This document shows positions 38,474 to 46,304 of a DNA stretch of 64,000 nucleotides, one piece after another. This DNA comes from a virus. Location of the stretch: IMG/VR virus record IMGVR_UViG_3300030107_003448, positions 36,679 to 100,678 of that record. One strand, 5' to 3'. Positions within the stretch are counted from its first letter, which is position 1; each line of letters starts with the position of its first letter. Under the pieces are notes generated by a model that worked only from the letters and a program-made list of their open reading frames with translations, was not told where the DNA came from and did not search any database. The translations under genes were made by a program, and so were the position numbers.

Positions 38474-38500
38474 TGTTTTTTTGTTGTCGGTTCTTAAAGG
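38474..38500 (-). promoter_or_regulatory. Promoter-like element, copy 2
   Basis: Transcribed strand CCTTTAAGAACCGACAACAA then an A-run. It begins immediately after the polymerase stop (TAA 38502-38504). The TTTAA centre is 35 bp from the ATG at 38461. Confidence 0.65.
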
Positions 38501-38501
38501 G

Positions 38502-40907
38502 TTAAAAGTATCTCCTTGGAGAGGGTTTTCCGACAGCCCTCTTACTGTCCCATCCCATCGCTTCTTCTAACACAGTTATTTTTGATAGGATTAATTTATT
38601 CACAATAGTAGGCCAATCAATAGTAAAACCTGTGAGGTCTTTTTTTGTTTGGAAACTTACCACATTAGTATCGGGTAAATTGTTAGGAGTGCTAGACACA
38701 AATACCCAAGGCACACTGTCTCCTTTAGTGAATTTCTCACGGCCTGCTAAATGTTTGTTATAGAAGTGTGCCGCTTTAGCACCGTTAGGCATATGGGATG
38801 GGTTGTATGTCTCGGGCTTCTTTCCTAAGCGAGTCCATGAACATACTTCTTCTATGTCTACATCTCCTTTGAGCACCTTAGCCGCTATAGGTCTAACCGC
38901 ACCAATTACGTCACTCTCATTCTTACCTTCACTGATTAGATTAAACACTACACCTTGCACATGTTTAGAAATAGGAGCAGCATGGCTCGCTTTGTATTCA
39001 TACCCTGCTACTTTCATTTGGCCTGCTTCTTCTAGTGGCCATGATTTAATACCAAAGTATCTATTCTTTTTAGCCACTGTCCAGTAAGGGAAATAGCATT
39101 CTAATTCTACAAACAATTCTGGGGCATTCAGTTCACTCTGCACTTTTTCTGTAAGATGATTAGCAAGTTCAGTCGCTTTATCAAAAGGAACTTGTATCAT
39201 ACTAGAATCAGTGTGACCATATAGCGCTTTGAATCCTTGTTGTTCTGCTTCATTAAGAAGGAAATGAATACTCTCCCTACCTACTGCTGTGATACTACTG
39301 GCTATTTCATACGAACTCCATCCGTAACCTGCGCTCGCTGTCGCACCATATAGTGAGGCCATCACACGCTTCACTGCTTTCTGAAAAATATCCCATCCAT
39401 CTCTTTCTTCATCTGTTTCTGCATTTCTCATATTAGATTTTAATTCATCACGTAATTCAAATAATTCTTCTACAATTTGAGGAAGTAAACCTTTCTCTCT
39501 CTGATTCCAGACAGTGCCATTAGGTAAAATGTGCACAGCCTTAGATTGAATTTCTTCCTGTGTGGGTTTGTAATCTAATAGTAATGTCTCCCATGAGAGG
39601 TTATGTGATTTTACAATCGAAGGGTATAGTCCTTTGTAATCTACTACTGCTACTCCTTCATACCTACCCGGAGAAGGTGGAGGAATGTATGCTCCTTTTA
39701 ATGCAGGGTGTTCTCTCTTGTCACGGGTAGGCGCTTTCCATTTTGTTCTTCTGCCTAATAAGCCCCTAAAGAATTTAGTAACTCTATGTGTTGAAGAAAA
39801 GGTTACCCCACAGAATTTTTGTAAAGCCAAAAAGAAATCTGTCGCATGTAAACGTTTGTCTATATCACGTAACAATAACACATCTTGCACACAGTAGTCA
39901 ACATAATCTTTGAATGAAACACTTTCATGTGTGCCTTCCCATATAGTCCAGTCCGATGCGTCTACATCATGCTTGCTCCCTAGACCCAATTCGGTAGCGA
40001 TAGTATTCAACTTACGATTAGGTAACTGCCCTTTACCACTATCCATCCATACACGCTCAAAGCCACCGCCTAAACTACCACGAGTAGAACTATCAAATAC
40101 GATACGTCCTAGTATTGGTTGGTCGGTATCGTCATAATACCCTTTAGTTTTAGGGGGTCTACGAACTTGACCAATAGGGGATAGCCTAGTGAAATCAGAT
40201 TCTAATCTACGGACTAGATGAGGGACATCAAAAAAGTTAGCACCATGTGCTACTAATATGTCTGGGTCACACTCCTCTAAAAATTGTAAGAAGGCTTCTA
40301 ACAAAGCACCTTCACTACCATACAATCTCATCTCATACCCACCAACATCTTCACACCAATAGGTATCTGTGCAAGGCTTACCTTGTTCTTTAAGCGCTTG
40401 CTGTTCTTTATTCCAAGCAAATGTTACAGGGTATTTTAAGATAGAATCGTGCACACAAATAACAGTGGTCATTTCATTCTTAGTCCCTACATACACTGCT
40501 TCAATATCGAAGTGCCAAACACGAGGTGCCCAATCTGGAATTTTATTATATGTATCTATAAGATAACGGTCTGCATGATGCACGTCTGCTTCATAGGTGC
40601 GATAGAATTCATCACGCATTGACCCTATTTCAGAGGGCTTATGCGCTACAACTTTAACTAAATCTATTGACCCTTCTTTAGGGTCTGGTAATGACTTAGC
40701 CTTACAGTCCCATTCCACTCTTGAACCCGGGTATCTATTCAATACATTCTGTATCAAAGGTTTAGATGTAGAAGCAGGAATCCAAAAGTAAGGTTCATAT
40801 TCTCTAGGGGATATATTATTCTCAACCAATCTACCATCCTTATCACGATACCTTGTATAGAGCCACGCTCTACCATCGTAGTCTGGATAGTATTGGTCGA
40901 TTATCAT
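38502..40907 (-). CDS. polB: Family B DNA polymerase
   Basis: An 801-residue polymerase with intact proofreading and polymerase domains. Exo I is FDIE (D134, E136), Exo II HGANFFD (221-227) and Exo III YCVQDV (338-343). Motif A is DYKGLYPS (423-430), motif B starts at K513 with SLYG (518-521), and motif C is YGHTDS (563-568). Motif C has His in place of the usual first Asp (YGDTDS). The catalytic second Asp (D567) is kept. The length is near archaeal PolB1/PolB3 and shorter than T4-like enzymes. No C-terminal PIP box is evident (ends SPRRYF). It is coupled to a 45-residue zinc protein and the clamp just upstream. Confidence 0.96.
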   Translation of the reverse strand: MIIDQYYPDYDGRAWLYTRYRDKDGRLVENNISPREYEPYFWIPASTSKPLIQNVLNRYPGSRVEWDCKAKSLPDPKEGSIDLVKVVAHKPSEIGSMRDEFYRTYEADVHHADRYLIDTYNKIPDWAPRVWHFDIEAVYVGTKNEMTTVICVHDSILKYPVTFAWNKEQQALKEQGKPCTDTYWCEDVGGYEMRLYGSEGALLEAFLQFLEECDPDILVAHGANFFDVPHLVRRLESDFTRLSPIGQVRRPPKTKGYYDDTDQPILGRIVFDSSTRGSLGGGFERVWMDSGKGQLPNRKLNTIATELGLGSKHDVDASDWTIWEGTHESVSFKDYVDYCVQDVLLLRDIDKRLHATDFFLALQKFCGVTFSSTHRVTKFFRGLLGRRTKWKAPTRDKREHPALKGAYIPPPSPGRYEGVAVVDYKGLYPSIVKSHNLSWETLLLDYKPTQEEIQSKAVHILPNGTVWNQREKGLLPQIVEELFELRDELKSNMRNAETDEERDGWDIFQKAVKRVMASLYGATASAGYGWSSYEIASSITAVGRESIHFLLNEAEQQGFKALYGHTDSSMIQVPFDKATELANHLTEKVQSELNAPELFVELECYFPYWTVAKKNRYFGIKSWPLEEAGQMKVAGYEYKASHAAPISKHVQGVVFNLISEGKNESDVIGAVRPIAAKVLKGDVDIEEVCSWTRLGKKPETYNPSHMPNGAKAAHFYNKHLAGREKFTKGDSVPWVFVSSTPNNLPDTNVVSFQTKKDLTGFTIDWPTIVNKLILSKITVLEEAMGWDSKRAVGKPSPRRYF

Positions 40908-41041
40908 TCTTTACACCTACACAATGCTTTCTTTGTTTCGGTAGTATAAATCAAAGTATGAGTCCAATGCCAATAGCCCTTATCTGATATTATGCAATAG
41001 ATACATTTTGGTCCGTAGGTTTTTTTATCAAAATCTATCAT
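40904..41041 (-). CDS. Tiny zinc-knuckle protein between clamp and polymerase
   Basis: A 45-residue frame from ATG 41041 to TGA 40904-40906. Its start overlaps the clamp stop and its stop overlaps the polymerase start, both as ATGA. It contains CIYC and, near the end, CRC, spaced as a small zinc site with aromatic residues between (YWHWTH). Exact coupling on both sides argues that it is real. Confidence 0.6.
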   Translation of the reverse strand: MIDFDKKTYGPKCIYCIISDKGYWHWTHTLIYTTETKKALCRCKE

Positions 41042-41817
41042 TCCCACCCCTCCTCATAGTCACAGTCGAATACAATCAAACATGCATCACTACCTTCGTG
41101 GGTAATTATCATGGGTGCGTCATCTCCCATATACACAGCAAGTTTGCCACTAGGTAATGACTTTAAGTTAATAGGAAAGTTAGCCCCGTATGTAGATGAG
41201 GTTTTCTTTTCTACTCCTTTGACATTCTCTAATGGCACAACAGCAAACATCCTACCTTTACTTTTCTTACCTGCTTTAACAATCATTTCTGAATTGTTTG
41301 TATAGAAATCAGTAGTATACAATGGGTTTTCACCTAACACTGTGTGTATAGCACTCACTTCTTCTAGGGATGATTTGTCTATCACTGCTGAACAAGTCAA
41401 AGGTCTGTCTGCCCATTTGGTCCATAGGTTTTTCTTGGTTTTTTCTAATAGTTTTTCAATAGAACCAACCAATGAATTGGAACTTATGTTACCTGCGCCG
41501 GGTAAATGTATTTTGGCTTTACCGCATGTTACATATAACATCTTAGACATACCATCTTGGAGAAGGGTGACTGTATCTTCTTTACCTGTTCTCAAGAATG
41601 AGGTCATAGTATTGACATCACTAATAGAGAACGCTCCTTTACTGTCTGTTGTGCAAGGTGTTGTCAATCTAAGATAGTGTGTATAATACCCAATAGATGC
41701 CGAGAGTGTAGGTGTTTCCTTATCGCCTGTAATCCTTAAACATAAGTCACCTATATTAGAACCCATAGAGTTGATTAACTTCAATAGGTTCTTTCTATTT
41801 ACTGTGCACTGAACCAT
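41038..41817 (-). CDS. pcn: PCNA-like DNA sliding clamp
   Basis: A 259-residue protein, close to archaeal PCNA (about 245-250). There are two similar halves, each with a helix-then-strand pattern (NRKNLLKLINSMGSNIGDL; DKSSLEEVSAIHTVLGEN) and a linking stretch. The end, APMIITHEGSDACLIVFDCD, matches the last PCNA strands, where cellular proteins have PMxxxxEF followed by hydrophobic strands. It lies directly upstream of PolB and within the same block as the clamp loader and two PIP-box proteins. Sequence divergence is high, so the assignment leans partly on context. Confidence 0.7.
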   Translation of the reverse strand: MVQCTVNRKNLLKLINSMGSNIGDLCLRITGDKETPTLSASIGYYTHYLRLTTPCTTDSKGAFSISDVNTMTSFLRTGKEDTVTLLQDGMSKMLYVTCGKAKIHLPGAGNISSNSLVGSIEKLLEKTKKNLWTKWADRPLTCSAVIDKSSLEEVSAIHTVLGENPLYTTDFYTNNSEMIVKAGKKSKGRMFAVVPLENVKGVEKKTSSTYGANFPINLKSLPSGKLAVYMGDDAPMIITHEGSDACLIVFDCDYEEGWE

Positions 41818-41832
41818 ATAACCACCCCCTCA

Positions 41833-42828
41833 TCAAAGGAGGTTGTCTCTTAGTTCTGGCAGACCATACCATATCGGTTCTTTACCCTTAGTCGTGCTAA
41901 ATATTATACGCTCTTGCCCTTCTAAGGCAGCATTGGTTTTACACTTAAAGAACTCAACAGCATACTGTGTCTCTCCTGTGAGTGAACCATCTGCATCTCT
42001 TACCTTTTTCTTACGGAACCATAAGATTTGATGTAAGTAATTACTCGCATGCTTTTCCCAGTCTGGTTTCCATCCACCTGTTTCTTGGTCACGGAATACC
42101 TCTGGTTTGATATGAGTCTCCCAAAATACAGAGACTCCATTGGCTACAAGTCTGCGACACAAAGCAGTTAGTTGATGGAAACGGGTAGTTCTAATACCCC
42201 AGTTCCATTGATTACCCACTGTCTTACTTGGGTCACTGGCTTCAATACCATCCTTCGCTATACCCATGTCTGTAATTTTCATGTTCACTTTACATACACT
42301 ATCCCATGAATCTACACTAGTCACCATAAAGTGAGTTAACATTGGTCCATCATAATCTGGTTGCATTTGTTTAACACTTTGCTCTACAGCATACTGCCCC
42401 CAATCCATTACACGTTGATGAGTTGCAGGATAATCATACGCTGTCCTGTCATCTGTTTGCATTACATAGGGGTCAATACATCTAATGTGAGGGGTGTTAT
42501 TCCAATGGGCACTACGACAAGCAGCCGCACCCCCATCAAAATCCAAGACCCACATCATACTTTTCGGTTCATTGTTTAGATGATGCATAAAAGCATCCAC
42601 TACTGTCCCTGTTTTTGTGGTGTTTTCATGTCCTACTACACCTGCAAATATAGGACGGGATGGTTTATAATCTGCCAACCTATTCATTTCTTCTTCTAAA
42701 GATGCGAACTTACCTGTGCTAACTACAGGTATTGCCTCTGCTATGACAGCCTTGTCTTTTACTTCGGCCTTTTTCTCCGCTACCTTTACTTCTTGTTTTT
42801 CTTTTTTTACCTTTCCAAATCCGCTCAT
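41833..42828 (-). CDS. RecA/Sak4-like recombination ATPase with altered Walker A
   Basis: A 331-residue protein. A charged Lys/Glu N-terminal segment (1-35) is followed by a RecA-type core. The P-loop reads GHENTTKTG (66-74), where the usual second Gly before Lys is Thr. The Walker B-like strand is HFMVTSVDSWDSV. A later strand, GVSVFWETHIKP, matches the motif near the end of Sak4/RadA cores. Sak4-like proteins help single-strand annealing and pairing with an SSB. Located between clamp and the putative SSB gene, it fits a recombination mediator. ATP binding may be altered. The start is ATG 42828 behind GAGGAGAT. Confidence 0.6.
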   Translation of the reverse strand: MSGFGKVKKEKQEVKVAEKKAEVKDKAVIAEAIPVVSTGKFASLEEEMNRLADYKPSRPIFAGVVGHENTTKTGTVVDAFMHHLNNEPKSMMWVLDFDGGAAACRSAHWNNTPHIRCIDPYVMQTDDRTAYDYPATHQRVMDWGQYAVEQSVKQMQPDYDGPMLTHFMVTSVDSWDSVCKVNMKITDMGIAKDGIEASDPSKTVGNQWNWGIRTTRFHQLTALCRRLVANGVSVFWETHIKPEVFRDQETGGWKPDWEKHASNYLHQILWFRKKKVRDADGSLTGETQYAVEFFKCKTNAALEGQERIIFSTTKGKEPIWYGLPELRDNLL

Positions 42829-42838
42829 TTATATCTCC

Positions 42839-42967
42839 TCATTTATTTATTTCTCCTTTAGGATTACTCATACCACATTGAGGACAACTAGGTATTTTCA
42901 TACCCTTGTGTAAATCCTCACCTTCGTCATATCCATAATCACAACATGTCAATTTGTATTTTTTCAT
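42839..42967 (-). CDS. Tiny zinc-ribbon protein (42 aa)
   Basis: A frame from ATG 42967 (GAGGAGAT upstream, good spacing) to TGA 42839-42841. It has a CC pair near the start (KYKLTCCDYG) and CPQCG 19 residues later. The layout (CC, about 19 residues, CPxCG) is almost the same as the 38-residue protein at 45450-45566, so the two are probably paralogues. Confidence 0.6.
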   Translation of the reverse strand: MKKYKLTCCDYGYDEGEDLHKGMKIPSCPQCGMSNPKGEINK

Positions 42968-42977
42968 TCATATCTCC

Positions 42978-44267
42978 TCAATCAAATTGTCCTAGTCCTG
43001 TGTCCCCGCCGCTTTGTCTCCTACGTGCTCTGTTAGGGATAGCATGTATACCAAGCACATTCAGTTTAGGCACATACTTATCTCCTCTAACTTGTAGACC
43101 AATACGACCACACAATAACACAGTGCTACGTTCTGCATACTCTGCCCAACCAGAACCATCATTGAATTCAAATGGATGTCCTAGTTCACCTAATGCACCA
43201 GAAATCCAACATCTAACTTCTGCTCTTTCATCTCCAAAGGCTTGCTGTAGAGACATGCTAGATATATCCATGCTGTAATTCTTACCTGTTTGGTCCCAGT
43301 CTGCTGTTTGTGGTTCAGTGCTCATACGAGCCACGAAACCTTTTGTAATTACTATAGGACCAAAGTGCCCTTCACCATTTGACAATGATTGTTTACCTGC
43401 TTCATAGGCTTCTGCTAATTCATCCAATCCTACATAGTGTTCATGGAAGTCATCATTAGTCCAAAACTTATCTGCTCTCAAGTCACGTCTTAGGTCTGGG
43501 TCTACAAACTCATCTGTATATGATATGCTGCTTGCCCAATCATCCCATACTTCTACGACATCATCCCAACCTTCTTTTGCATCATCACGTATAGGCTTAC
43601 CATTAAACTTACATGGCACACCTAGTGTTACAACATCTTCTGGTTTCGCTGCTACACGTAGCATTCTAATCTCATCTTCAAAGTGTCCTTTCTGATTCCC
43701 AAGGAAATACAAGTATCTCACTTGGTCATATGCTGGATATGCTTTACCATAATTAGAAGACTCTGCGTTTTGCACAAGCAAACCTAACACACTATCTCCA
43801 AAACGGAATGCATTTTGTGGGAGTGTTCCTTCCACTACAGCCTCTCCTGTTTCTACTACACCATTCTTACCTTCCATGACCCATTGTCCTTCTTTAACAC
43901 GGAACACACCAACAGCACCACTTTCTATCAAAGCGTCTGGATTTTGTGCATAAGCCTTAGCAACTTTAGTTCTGTTAGATTCTCTACGGTCATTCCACTT
44001 GGCGGCAATGCCTATGAAATGTCCTACATATTCTACAGTGCTGCTACTGCCTGCTCCTTTGCGTCTAGTTTCCATAAAGAAACCTTCAGACAGGTCAATC
44101 AATACATCATCTTCTTCTACAGTCCAGTCATCCATACCGAAATCTTTCACTAGATATGCACTAAATTCTTTTAGCGCTTCATCTAAATCAATACCTACAC
44201 GGTCTGCATAGGCTTGAAGTCTTTCAGTTACTTCGTCTGGCCACTCTCTATCTTCGTTTTCATACAT
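42978..44267 (-). CDS. Putative single-stranded DNA-binding protein
   Basis: A 429-residue acidic protein from ATG 44267, behind GAGGTGA. A TTG at 44303 lies inside the promoter-like element and is rejected. An N-terminal helical domain (about 1-60) is followed by strand-rich stretches that could be OB folds (FFMETRRKGAGSSSTVEYVG; TLGVPCKFNGKP; GPIVITKGFVARM). The C-terminus RRRQSGGDTGLGQFD recalls the linker-plus-acidic-tip of SSBs. It is next to RecA-like and clamp-loader genes, as expected of an SSB or RPA. There are no zinc ligands. The assignment is by context and pattern. Confidence 0.4.
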   Translation of the reverse strand: MYENEDREWPDEVTERLQAYADRVGIDLDEALKEFSAYLVKDFGMDDWTVEEDDVLIDLSEGFFMETRRKGAGSSSTVEYVGHFIGIAAKWNDRRESNRTKVAKAYAQNPDALIESGAVGVFRVKEGQWVMEGKNGVVETGEAVVEGTLPQNAFRFGDSVLGLLVQNAESSNYGKAYPAYDQVRYLYFLGNQKGHFEDEIRMLRVAAKPEDVVTLGVPCKFNGKPIRDDAKEGWDDVVEVWDDWASSISYTDEFVDPDLRRDLRADKFWTNDDFHEHYVGLDELAEAYEAGKQSLSNGEGHFGPIVITKGFVARMSTEPQTADWDQTGKNYSMDISSMSLQQAFGDERAEVRCWISGALGELGHPFEFNDGSGWAEYAERSTVLLCGRIGLQVRGDKYVPKLNVLGIHAIPNRARRRQSGGDTGLGQFD

Positions 44268-44308
44268 TTTTATTTTCACCTCATTTGGTTTTTGTTTCCT
44301 CAATTACT

Positions 44309-44331
44309 TTATTTTTGTTGGTTCTTAAAGG
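44309..44331 (-). promoter_or_regulatory. Promoter-like element, copy 3
   Basis: Transcribed strand CCTTTAAGAACCAACAAAAA then TAAAG. The centre is 60 bp before the SSB-like ATG (44267), the longest leader of the set. It doubles as the end of the clamp-loader gene (codons FKNQQK then stop). Confidence 0.6.
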
Positions 44332-45271
44332 AATTTGATTTTTGGGCTAATTTCGCCACAAAATATTCAAAGAAAGAACGGTCATCAGCAGGCCACTCAT
44401 TGGCCATGCTCATGAACTCGCCCCATGTTAACATGAAGTTGAAGTAATCTTCATCCTCAAGTAAATCTCGGATGCGCCTACGGAGACCATGCAAGATAGA
44501 AAATCTATCGTCACCTCTCTCCAACGCTCCATTTAATCTAACAGATACTAATGATAAGTCACCCGCCATCAGCGCCATGCTTGCATCACTTAACTCACTA
44601 GACTCACTACGCACCGCACCTTCGATAGATGCCTCTGTGTATTCGGGTAGGCTTTCAAGAATAGATATAGCCTTACGTAGGTCTCCATTACATACTGCTA
44701 CCAATTGCTCAAGTTTTTCTTTCTTATCACATACTTTCATCCATTCCATTGGTGCTTCTTCTTTCAATATTTCATGGAGGAATAACACACCATCCTCTGG
44801 AGTCACTGGCCCAAACTTATAATGTCTACATCTTGATTTGATAGCAGGTTTTAATTTCTCTGGGTGATTTGCAGTGAGTATGAATAATGTGCTCTTGTTA
44901 GTGTTCTCAATGATTTGCCTCAAAGCATCTTGTGCGGCAGGGGTAAGTCCATCTGCCTCATCTAATAGTATAACTTTACGACCACCTGTAATAGAGCGAG
45001 TGCGTGCTACTTGTTTTAATTCATCACGAATGAAACCAATACCTCTGTCATCACTAGCGTTAGTGACAATAAGATTACCACTTAGGTGTTCACCATGCAT
45101 CATCTTAGCGATGGCTATAGCGGCTGTTGTTTTACCTGTGCCCGGCCCGCCAGAAAATAATAATGCAGGGGGGTAGCCTTTTTCTTCCCATCCCTTAGCG
45201 TCACGTTTCAAATCTGAAACTCCTGCCATGTCTGCTATGGTTTCTGGTCTATACTTCTCTGTCCAATTCAT
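44309..45271 (-). CDS. rfcS: Replication factor C small subunit (clamp loader)
   Basis: A 320-residue AAA+ protein. MNWTEKYRPETIADMAG is the typical RFC N-terminus. Walker A is GGPGTGKT (41-48), Walker B is ILLDEADGL (101-109), sensor 1 lies in LFILTANHPEKL, and the SRC arginine-finger motif is in AIKSRCRHYKF. A C-terminal helical collar follows. It loads the clamp onto primed DNA. No RFC large subunit is in the window, so it may act as a homopentamer or with host RFC-L. Its last codons (FKNQQK, stop) are formed by promoter-like element 3. Confidence 0.94.
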   Translation of the reverse strand: MNWTEKYRPETIADMAGVSDLKRDAKGWEEKGYPPALLFSGGPGTGKTTAAIAIAKMMHGEHLSGNLIVTNASDDRGIGFIRDELKQVARTRSITGGRKVILLDEADGLTPAAQDALRQIIENTNKSTLFILTANHPEKLKPAIKSRCRHYKFGPVTPEDGVLFLHEILKEEAPMEWMKVCDKKEKLEQLVAVCNGDLRKAISILESLPEYTEASIEGAVRSESSELSDASMALMAGDLSLVSVRLNGALERGDDRFSILHGLRRRIRDLLEDEDYFNFMLTWGEFMSMANEWPADDRSFFEYFVAKLAQKSNSFKNQQK

Positions 45272-45453
45272 TCTATCACCTCAACATAGTCACGACTTTT
45301 AAGACTATAACCACACACTTCACATTCAATATATACTCTAAACACTATATCTCCATTAACCACTATTGGGTCAACTTCGGAAGACCATACATGTCCTCCA
45401 TGATAACATTCATGTTCTTCATTTTTCATTCCTTCCATGTCATCATACTTCAT
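45268..45453 (-). CDS. Small zinc-binding protein
   Basis: A 61-residue acidic protein. The cluster ECYHGGHVW followed by IECEVCGY gives three Cys and two His, enough for one zinc site. It overlaps the clamp loader start by 4 bp (coupled) and is itself coupled to the tiny zinc gene upstream. Confidence 0.55.
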   Translation of the reverse strand: MKYDDMEGMKNEEHECYHGGHVWSSEVDPIVVNGDIVFRVYIECEVCGYSLKSRDYVEVIE

Positions 45454-45566
45454 GCTGTCACCTCATCTAATATAGTTCCACACTTAGGACAATTAATTTC
45501 ATACACTTTTATTACTTCATATAACCCATTAGAGTTAATGTAATCTTCACAACATTTGTAACTCAT
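45450..45566 (-). CDS. Tiny zinc-ribbon protein (38 aa)
   Basis: A frame from ATG 45566 (GGTGACAGC upstream) to TGA 45450-45452, overlapping the next start as ATGA. It has CC near the start (MSYKCCEDY) and CPKCGTI later, the same design as the protein at 42839-42967. Confidence 0.6.
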   Translation of the reverse strand: MSYKCCEDYINSNGLYEVIKVYEINCPKCGTILDEVTA

Positions 45567-45570
45567 GCTG

Positions 45571-45786
45571 TCACCTCACCTTGTTGACCCTCTGGCATCT
45601 TTCCCATAGGTAATCCATAGCCCATTCAATATCTTCTACTGTGCAAATGAGAGGCGCACCGAATGTATCTGTGCCCCCATTGACTTCTTTAAAGTAGTCG
45701 TAACCGTTACCTTCAAGTTGAGTGTATTGCATAATACAGATATTCAATGCCTGTATCTTTCCTTTCGATTTAGGGAATCGTTTCAT
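45571..45786 (-). CDS. Hypothetical protein
   Basis: A 71-residue protein. A basic start (MKRFPKSKGKIQ) is followed by a helix, a Gly-rich turn (YFKEVNGGTDTFGAPL), then a helix DIEWAMDYLWERCQRV. It has GGTGAGAGC before its ATG and is coupled to a 34-residue upstream frame. No family is recognised. Confidence 0.55.
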   Translation of the reverse strand: MKRFPKSKGKIQALNICIMQYTQLEGNGYDYFKEVNGGTDTFGAPLICTVEDIEWAMDYLWERCQRVNKVR

Positions 45787-45887
45787 GCTCTCACCTTTAA
45801 GGGGTTTTCGCTAAGTAGGGGGGGAGGGGGGGTAGAAAAATTTCCCGTGCGAGGCATATTTATTATTGTGTTCAATTTCGTTTTCAT
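45783..45887 (-). CDS. Possible 34-residue polyproline leader peptide
   Basis: ATG 45887 lies 27 bp from the centre of promoter-like element 4, so it would be a leaderless start. The frame ends at TGA 45783-45785, overlapping the next ATG. It encodes MKTKLNTIINMPRTGNF, then STPPPPLLS. The proline run is made by two seven-base C tracts. It could be a small gene or a translational attenuator for the next gene, since proline runs stall ribosomes. The coding status is uncertain. Confidence 0.4.
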   Translation of the reverse strand: MKTKLNTIINMPRTGNFSTPPPPLLSENPLKVRA

Positions 45888-45893
45888 CAATAG

Positions 45894-45918
45894 TTTTATT
45901 GTTGTCGGTTCTTAAAGG
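45894..45918 (-). promoter_or_regulatory. Promoter-like element, copy 4
   Basis: Transcribed strand CCTTTAAGAACCGACAACAA then TAAAA. The TTTAA of the element contains the stop codon of the upstream gene (45912-45914). The centre is 27 bp before ATG 45887. Confidence 0.65.
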
Positions 45919-46304
45919 ATTGAATCAACATAGGTGACATATTCACGGAATGCGGGTATATCATCGTGAGGTGGAGGGTTCATCAAAATATACTCGGCTG
46001 CCTTTATTGGTTGTGTAGATGGGAAATAATCAGACCAAGGTTTGAGCATGTCCAGTAATTTAAGCAGGCTCTCCTCATCAGTCACTTGGTTACCCTCGGT
46101 TGTCTGTATATCTCGCCTTAGCAGGAAATCTCGTAGGAGGGATTTTGTGGCTGTAGATTTACGTAAACCTATATCAGCACTCACAAATAACCTATGCCCA
46201 CAAACGTTCCTTACACTGTTTTTCATACTTACTTTCAAATTAAAACATTGAATGAGCATACCTAAAGCAACACGGTCAGATTTGCTTAATTCATTCAAGA
46301 GCAT
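45912..46304 (-). CDS. Hypothetical protein
   Basis: A 130-residue mostly helical protein (LSKSDRVALGMLIQCFNLKV, KSTATKSLLRDFLLRRDIQT, DEESLLKLLDML). The start overlaps the ligase-like gene stop by 10 bp. There is one Cys and no zinc motif. No family is recognised. Confidence 0.55.
   Translation of the reverse strand: MLLNELSKSDRVALGMLIQCFNLKVSMKNSVRNVCGHRLFVSADIGLRKSTATKSLLRDFLLRRDIQTTEGNQVTDEESLLKLLDMLKPWSDYFPSTQPIKAAEYILMNPPPHDDIPAFREYVTYVDSIL

Noticed and set aside
44268-44303. Upstream TTG start for the putative SSB gene
   Set aside because: It lies just after the promoter-like core with no ribosome site. ATG 44267 has GAGGTGA at good spacing.
45818-45832. G7-A-G7 tract as a G-quadruplex
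   Set aside because: It has only two G-runs, so an ordinary intramolecular quadruplex would need unusual splitting of the runs. It is kept only as part of the leader-frame observation.
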